From: Betaproteobacteria bacterium Ga0077526
GTDB taxonomy: Bacteria > Pseudomonadota > Gammaproteobacteria > Burkholderiales > Ga0077523
Direction: 5' to 3'
NCBI GenBank assembly: GCA_001464765.1
Contig: LNDV01000025.1
Span: 124,001 to 188,000 of the forward strand
Length of the DNA stretch: 64,000 nt
A model generated the notes under the pieces. It saw only the letters and a list, made by a program, of their open reading frames with translations, did no database searches and had not been told where the DNA came from. Shown here piece by piece: positions 59,895 to 64,000 of this stretch; within the stretch, counting starts at the first letter, position 1; every line of letters begins with the position of its first letter. The position numbers and the translations under genes were made by a program.

Positions 59895-59928
59895 CGATCG
59901 ATGCCGCGCGCGACGCCGGCATCGATCG
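59895..59928. terminator. 12-bp perfect hairpin between convergent genes
   Basis: CGATCGATGCCG (59895-59906) pairs with CGGCATCGATCG (59917-59928) over a 10-nt loop, in the 58-bp gap between the converging pckG and cysM stops. No T-run follows in either direction, so it may block read-through only partly or protect 3' ends. Confidence 0.45.
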
Positions 59929-59937
59929 GCAGTCTGC

Positions 59938-60825
59938 TCAGCCGAACACGCCCGTCGACAGGTAGCGGTCCCCGCGATCGCACACGATCGTGACGATCAC
60001 GGCGTTCTCCACTCGCTGGCTGAGCGACAGTGACGCCCACGCCGCCCCACCGGCGGAGATCCCGCAGAAGATCCCTTCTTCCCGCGCCATGCGGCGTGCG
60101 GTCTCTTCCGCGTCACCCTGCGTGACCTCCACCACCTCATCGACGAGGGACCGGTCGAAGATCTTCGGCAGATAGGCTTCCGGCCACTTGCGGATACCCG
60201 GGATGCGAGACCCGTCGGTGGGCTGGCACCCGACGATCCGGATCGCCGGATTCATCTGCTTGAAGTAGCGCGCGCAGCCCATGATCGTCCCGGTCGTGCC
60301 CATGCTGCTCACGAAGTGGGTGATCTTGCCGCCGGTATCGCGCCAGATCTCGGGCGCGGTACCACGGAAATGCGCCAGCGGATTGTCCGGGTTGGCGAAC
60401 TGATCGAGGATCCTCCCCTCGCCGCGTGCCTGCATCTCGATGGCGATGTCCCGCGCGGACTCCATGCCGCCCGCCTTGGGCGTCAGCACGAAAGCTGCAC
60501 CGAAGGCCGCCATCGTCTGGCGGCGTTCCACGGAAAGGTCCTCCGGCATCACGAGCACCATGCGGTAGCCGCGCATCGCAGCCACCATGGCTAACGCGAT
60601 CCCCGTGTTGCCGCTGGTGGGTTCGATCAGCGTGTCCCCCGGCTTGATCTCGCCTCGGGACTCCGCGCCCATGATCATGGAGAGCGCAGGGCGATCCTTG
60701 ACGGAGCCCGCCGGATTGTTGCCTTCGAGCTTGCCGAGAATCACGTTGGTCGTCTTGCCCGGCATCCGCTTGAAGCGCACCAGAGGCGTACTGCCTACGA
60801 GATCGTCCAGGACCTGGTAGCTCAT
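59938..60825 (-). CDS. cysM: cysteine synthase B
   Basis: 295 aa from the ATG at 60825 ([11 protein letters not shown]), which overlaps the rfaD stop by ATGA; seven extra residues are possible upstream but lie inside rfaD. PLP enzyme with K43 in [11 protein letters not shown] and PTSGNTG loop at about 71-77. It makes cysteine from O-acetylserine and sulfide, and also S-sulfocysteine from thiosulfate, in the CysM type. Last gene of the lapB-pyrF-rfaE1-rfaD-cysM operon. Confidence 0.95.
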   Translation of the reverse strand: MSYQVLDDLVGSTPLVRFKRMPGKTTNVILGKLEGNNPAGSVKDRPALSMIMGAESRGEIKPGDTLIEPTSGNTGIALAMVAAMRGYRMVLVMPEDLSVERRQTMAAFGAAFVLTPKAGGMESARDIAIEMQARGEGRILDQFANPDNPLAHFRGTAPEIWRDTGGKITHFVSSMGTTGTIMGCARYFKQMNPAIRIVGCQPTDGSRIPGIRKWPEAYLPKIFDRSLVDEVVEVTQGDAEETARRMAREEGIFCGISAGGAAWASLSLSQRVENAVIVTIVCDRGDRYLSTGVFG

Positions 60826-61817
60826 TGCGGGTTCTCCAGCATCCATTCCACGTATCGCGCGACGCCCTCCTCCACCGACGCGAACGGCGCGTCGTAGCCG
60901 GCCTTTCGCAGCAGGGTGAGGTCGGCCTGCGTGTAGCTCTGGTATTTGTCCTTCAGCCCTTCGTGGAACGGGATGTACTCGAGCAGACCGCGATGACGCA
61001 GCTCATCGAGCGGAAGCACCGGCTCACCGGCCTTCATCCGCAACGTGTTGACGACAGCCCGAGCAACGTCGTTGAACGGCTGCGCGCGTCCCGTGCCCAG
61101 ATTGAAGATGCCGGACACCTCGGGGTGATCGAGCATCCAGAGGTTGACGCGCACCACGTCGTCCACCGAGACGAAATCGCGACGCTGCTCACCGGGACCG
61201 TAACCCCCACTGCCTTCGAAGAGCTTCACCTTGCCGCTGGCTCGGAACTGGTTGAAGCTGTGGAACGCGACCGATGCCATGCGGGCCTTGTGCGCCTCGC
61301 GCGGGCCGTAGACATTGAAGTAGCGCAGTCCCACGACCTGGGATCCGAGTTCCTCCCATTCGCGCCGCACCACCTGATCCATGAGGAACTTCGAGTAGCC
61401 GTAGACGTTGAGCGGCTTCTCGCACTGCCGATCTTCACGGAACTCCGGCCCGGCCCCGTAGACGGCCGCAGAAGACGCGTAGATGAACCGCGCCCCTTCC
61501 GCCTGGCACCAGTCGAGCAGGGTGCGCGTATAGCGGAAGTTGTTCTCCATCATGTAGCGGCCATCGCTGCCCATGGTGTCGGAGCAGGCGCCGTTGTGGA
61601 AGACGACGTCGATCTCGCCGTCGAACATGCCGTCGACCAGCGCATCGAGGAAGGCTTCCTTGTCCCAGTAGTCAGCGATCTCGCAGTCGGCGAGATTGCG
61701 GAACTTTTCGGCCCGCGTGAGGTTGTCGACCGCGAGGATGTTCTGCTCGCCGCGATCGTTCAGTCCCTTCACCAGATTCGCGCCGATGAAACCGGCGGCC
61801 CCTGTCACAAGAATCAT
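60822..61817 (-). CDS. rfaD: ADP-L-glycero-D-manno-heptose 6-epimerase
   Basis: 331 aa NADP-dependent extended SDR making the heptose donor for the LPS inner core. Cofactor loop [11 protein letters not shown] at residues 6-16, NGACSDT near 75, and YGYSKFL with the Tyr-Lys pair near 140. The usual length. It is the next step after the RfaE kinase/adenylyltransferase; it lies 58 bp after rfaE1 and overlaps cysM. Confidence 0.96.
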   Translation of the reverse strand: MILVTGAAGFIGANLVKGLNDRGEQNILAVDNLTRAEKFRNLADCEIADYWDKEAFLDALVDGMFDGEIDVVFHNGACSDTMGSDGRYMMENNFRYTRTLLDWCQAEGARFIYASSAAVYGAGPEFREDRQCEKPLNVYGYSKFLMDQVVRREWEELGSQVVGLRYFNVYGPREAHKARMASVAFHSFNQFRASGKVKLFEGSGGYGPGEQRRDFVSVDDVVRVNLWMLDHPEVSGIFNLGTGRAQPFNDVARAVVNTLRMKAGEPVLPLDELRHRGLLEYIPFHEGLKDKYQSYTQADLTLLRKAGYDAPFASVEEGVARYVEWMLENPQ

Positions 61818-61875
61818 GCGTCACTCCCTGCCCGGATCGTTTGCTCGCGGGCCGACGTTTGGGTGATTGCCGTCA

Positions 61876-62838
61876 TCATTCCGGGTGAGCCGCACTGATC
61901 GCACCGACCAGTTCCTCGATGGTCACCACGGCCGTACCGAGCTTGCCGACCACGATGCCCGCTGCCGCATTGGCCCAGCGCACCGCTTCCTCCAGACTGC
62001 GTCCCGCGCCGAGCAAGGCGCCAAGCGTCGCGATCACCGTGTCGCCGGCGCCGCTCACGTCGAACACTTCCTTGGCCTGGGTCGGCACGTGCAGCATGCC
62101 GTCCTCGCGGTACAGCGTCATGCCCTCCTCGCTGCGCGTGACGAGCAACGCATCGAGATCGAGCGAACGCCGCACAGCCTGGGCCTTGTCGGTGAGTTCC
62201 GCCTCGGAACGCCACGGGCCCGCCACCTGCCGGAACTCGGAACGGTTCGGGGTGAGCAGGGTGGCGCCACGATAGCGGGAATAGTCTTCGCCCTTGGGAT
62301 CGACGAGGACCGTCGCACCGTGCTGCCTTCCCGCTTCGATCATGCGGGCGATGTGCTGCAGCCCGCCCTTGCCGTAGTCGGACAGCACCACGACATCGGC
62401 ATCCGCGACAGCTCGCCCGAAGGCATCGAGCTTGGCTTCCAGCGCGTCCGGACCTGGCGTCGTCTCGAAGTCGATACGCAGCAGTTGCTGCTGGCGTCCG
62501 ATCACACGCAGCTTCACGGTAGTCGAGATGGACGGGTCCACCTCCAGGCCAGCGCCGATGCCGGCCTCGGCCAGGAGCGCACCGATGCGCTGCCCGGGTT
62601 CGTCCTTCCCGATCACGGACAGCAGCGTCACCGCGGCCCCGAGCGCGCGCGCATTGCGGGCCACGTTGGCCGCGCCGCCGAGCCTCTCTTCCGTGCGCTC
62701 CACCTTCACCACGGGCACGGGCGCCTCGGGCGATATGCGGTTCACTTCCCCGAACCAGTACCGGTCGAGCATGACGTCACCCACGACCAGCATGCGGGCG
62801 GCAGCGACGGCCTGGAGGATTTCCCGGGGCGTGGTCAT
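61876..62838 (-). CDS. rfaE1: D-glycero-beta-D-manno-heptose-7-phosphate kinase (RfaE domain I)
   Basis: 320 aa ribokinase-family enzyme phosphorylating heptose 7-phosphate at C1. Motifs: [21 protein letters not shown] near residue 18 and the anion-hole VSGAGDTV near 265. Only the kinase half of E. coli HldE is present; the adenylyltransferase (RfaE2) must be encoded elsewhere. The ATG overlaps the pyrF stop (ATGA). Confidence 0.95.
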   Translation of the reverse strand: MTTPREILQAVAAARMLVVGDVMLDRYWFGEVNRISPEAPVPVVKVERTEERLGGAANVARNARALGAAVTLLSVIGKDEPGQRIGALLAEAGIGAGLEVDPSISTTVKLRVIGRQQQLLRIDFETTPGPDALEAKLDAFGRAVADADVVVLSDYGKGGLQHIARMIEAGRQHGATVLVDPKGEDYSRYRGATLLTPNRSEFRQVAGPWRSEAELTDKAQAVRRSLDLDALLVTRSEEGMTLYREDGMLHVPTQAKEVFDVSGAGDTVIATLGALLGAGRSLEEAVRWANAAAGIVVGKLGTAVVTIEELVGAISAAHPE

Positions 62839-63563
62839 CGCGCACCTCCTGCCGTGGCGATCTCGGCGTTGATCGCTGCGAGCGCAGCGGCCGGGTCGGC
62901 GGCCTTGGTGATGGGACGTCCGATCACGAGGTACGTGGCACCGGCGGCAATCGCCGCGCCGGGCGTGGCGATGCGCGCCTGGTCGTCCGCGGCACTGTCG
63001 GCAGGCCGGATGCCCGGCGTCACCAGCGCGAAACTGCGGTCAAACCGCGCCCGCATGGCGCCCGCTTCCTTCGCGGAACACACGACGCCGTCCAGACCTG
63101 CCGCCTGCGCCAGCGCCGCGAGTCTCACGGCTGCGTCAGCGGGCGTCGGCCCGGCGAGGCCGACCTCGTCCAGATCGGTCTGTTCGAGACTTGTGAGGAC
63201 CGTCACCGCGATTAGTCGAGGACGCGTCGTCACCTTGGCCAGGGCCTCGGCGGCCGCGTTCATCATCCGGGTGCCGCCGGACGCGTGGACGTTGACCATC
63301 CACACGCCAAGGCGGGCAGCGGCTTCGCAGGCCTGCGCGACGGTGTTGGGGATGTCGTGAAACTTGAGATCCAGGAACACTTCGAAACCCAGGGCCTGGA
63401 TTCGCTCCACCAGCGCCGGTCCGGCAGAAACGAACAGTTCCTTGCCGACCTTCACGCGGCACGACTTCGCCGTGAGCCGGGGCAAAAAGGCGATCGCCTG
63501 TTCCGCCGACGGAAAATCCAGCGCCACGATGACCCGCGGATCGGCGGGGGATGCTTGACTCAT
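62835..63563 (-). CDS. pyrF: orotidine 5'-phosphate decarboxylase
   Basis: 242 aa. Converts OMP to UMP. The catalytic array is [12 protein letters not shown] (Asp-x-Lys-x-x-Asp) near residues 58-69, and [12 protein letters not shown] and VTPGIRP follow. The start at 63563 overlaps the lapB stop (ATGA); the longer frame lies inside lapB. Translational coupling with an LPS-assembly protein and an LPS-heptose kinase is a notable but recurrent betaproteobacterial order. Confidence 0.96.
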   Translation of the reverse strand: MSQASPADPRVIVALDFPSAEQAIAFLPRLTAKSCRVKVGKELFVSAGPALVERIQALGFEVFLDLKFHDIPNTVAQACEAAARLGVWMVNVHASGGTRMMNAAAEALAKVTTRPRLIAVTVLTSLEQTDLDEVGLAGPTPADAAVRLAALAQAAGLDGVVCSAKEAGAMRARFDRSFALVTPGIRPADSAADDQARIATPGAAIAAGATYLVIGRPITKAADPAAALAAINAEIATAGGAR

Positions 63564-64000
63564 GCGGACAACTCCCTCTCCTCCGCGCGTTTCGGGATGT
63601 AGGTTTCCCAGCCGTGACAGGCGGGGCAATGCCAGTAGAACTGCCGGGCCCGGAAGCCGCAATTGTCGCAGCGATACAGGGACAGGCTGCGCGCGTGCTG
63701 CTGGATCAGGTCACGCGTGAGTTCGAGATCATGGCGCTTGTCGGTCGGGGCTTCGGAGATCTGCATCTCGATGAGCCGGTTGAGACCGATCAGCGTGGGA
63801 TTGCGGCGCAGTTCGTCGCGGAGAAGCTCGTAGGCCTGACGCGGACCGCCAGACTCCAGGACGGCCTTGTACACGGATTCCAGAAGGTCGAGCGACGGAT
63901 AGCTGGAGAGGTAGCCGGTCAGCAGTTGCACGCCCTGCGTTTCCCGACCCAGGCGGCGGTACGCGCCGAGCAGGCGGTCGGCAACGAGAGACAGATAGGC
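63560..64000 (-). CDS. lapB: LapB (YciM) LPS-assembly regulatory protein, C-terminal part
   Basis: 147 codons are visible; the frame is open past the right edge. The visible part has the last TPR-like helices ([20 protein letters not shown]) and the C-terminal rubredoxin-like zinc ribbon [20 protein letters not shown]. LapB is a membrane-anchored TPR protein that brings LpxC to FtsH and so limits LPS synthesis. First gene seen of the heptose operon, overlapping pyrF by ATGA. Confidence 0.94.
   Translation of the reverse strand, partial: AYLSLVADRLLGAYRRLGRETQGVQLLTGYLSSYPSLDLLESVYKAVLESGGPRQAYELLRDELRRNPTLIGLNRLIEMQISEAPTDKRHDLELTRDLIQQHARSLSLYRCDNCGFRARQFYWHCPACHGWETYIPKRAEERELSA

Overview
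This window is a GC-rich chromosomal segment that looks betaproteobacterial. The evidence is the lapB-pyrF-rfaE1-rfaD-cysM order at the right edge, PEP-CTERM proteins, TRAP and quinoprotein catabolism, and the general gene repertoire. The genus cannot be fixed from the sequence alone. Genes are densely packed, often with ATGA or TGATG stop/start overlaps. There is no rRNA operon, no intact transposase and no CRISPR array. Seven intact tRNA genes are present: Arg-ACG, Ser-GCT, Arg-CCT, His-GTG, Arg-TCT, Pro-TGG and Ser-TGA. One decayed tRNA-Arg copy is also present.

Layout, left to right. 1-3.9 kb: a heterodimeric ABC exporter (MdlA/MdlB type; the first gene is cut by the window edge) and a small secreted protein. 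3.9-7.3 kb: queE and an unusual three-domain QueD, two tRNAs, and lysC. 7.5-9.7 kb: LemA, a GIDE-domain/EF-hand membrane protein, and an ankyrin-repeat protein. 9.9-12.3 kb: a PQQ alcohol dehydrogenase with an Asp-Leu-Asp motif that predicts lanthanide use, followed by a dihaem cytochrome c. 12.3-15.4 kb: an alpha/beta hydrolase, an RraA-like protein, and dgoK-dgoA. 15.5-16.4 kb: a compositionally odd patch with an orphan lipoprotein and an orphan NusA acidic-repeat-like domain. 16.5-20.5 kb: sseA, two SDRs and a GabD-type dehydrogenase. 20.6-29.2 kb: housekeeping genes (mlaA, RlmK-like methyltransferase, EamA transporter, SirB1, rhlE, DUF2189, uup, yaeQ).

29.3-31.8 kb is the most accessory region. 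An intact tRNA-Arg(CCT) is followed by an integrase N-terminal stub, a lone PD-(D/E)XK-fold protein, a PEP-CTERM-like protein, and then a decayed full-length second copy of the same tRNA. It reads as an old integrated element. It is followed by a PEP-CTERM surface protein and a RelB/RelE-type toxin-antitoxin pair framed by two copies of a palindromic repeat.

34-48 kb is a catabolic block, all on the minus strand: MaoC hydratase and two SDRs, a NarL-type two-component system, a tripartite TRAP transporter, an IorAB-type molybdenum hydroxylase, an amidase and a gamma-glutamyltranspeptidase-family enzyme. Together they suggest uptake and oxidation of an organic acid or N-heterocycle/amide substrate that cannot be named from sequence. 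48-64 kb is mostly housekeeping: AI-2E-family permease, htpX, an ABC-F ATPase, tRNAs with readable promoters, an HTH protein, a BI-1/YccA-like protein, rlmD coupled to a PolB-like exonuclease, GTP-type PEP carboxykinase, and the LPS-heptose operon.
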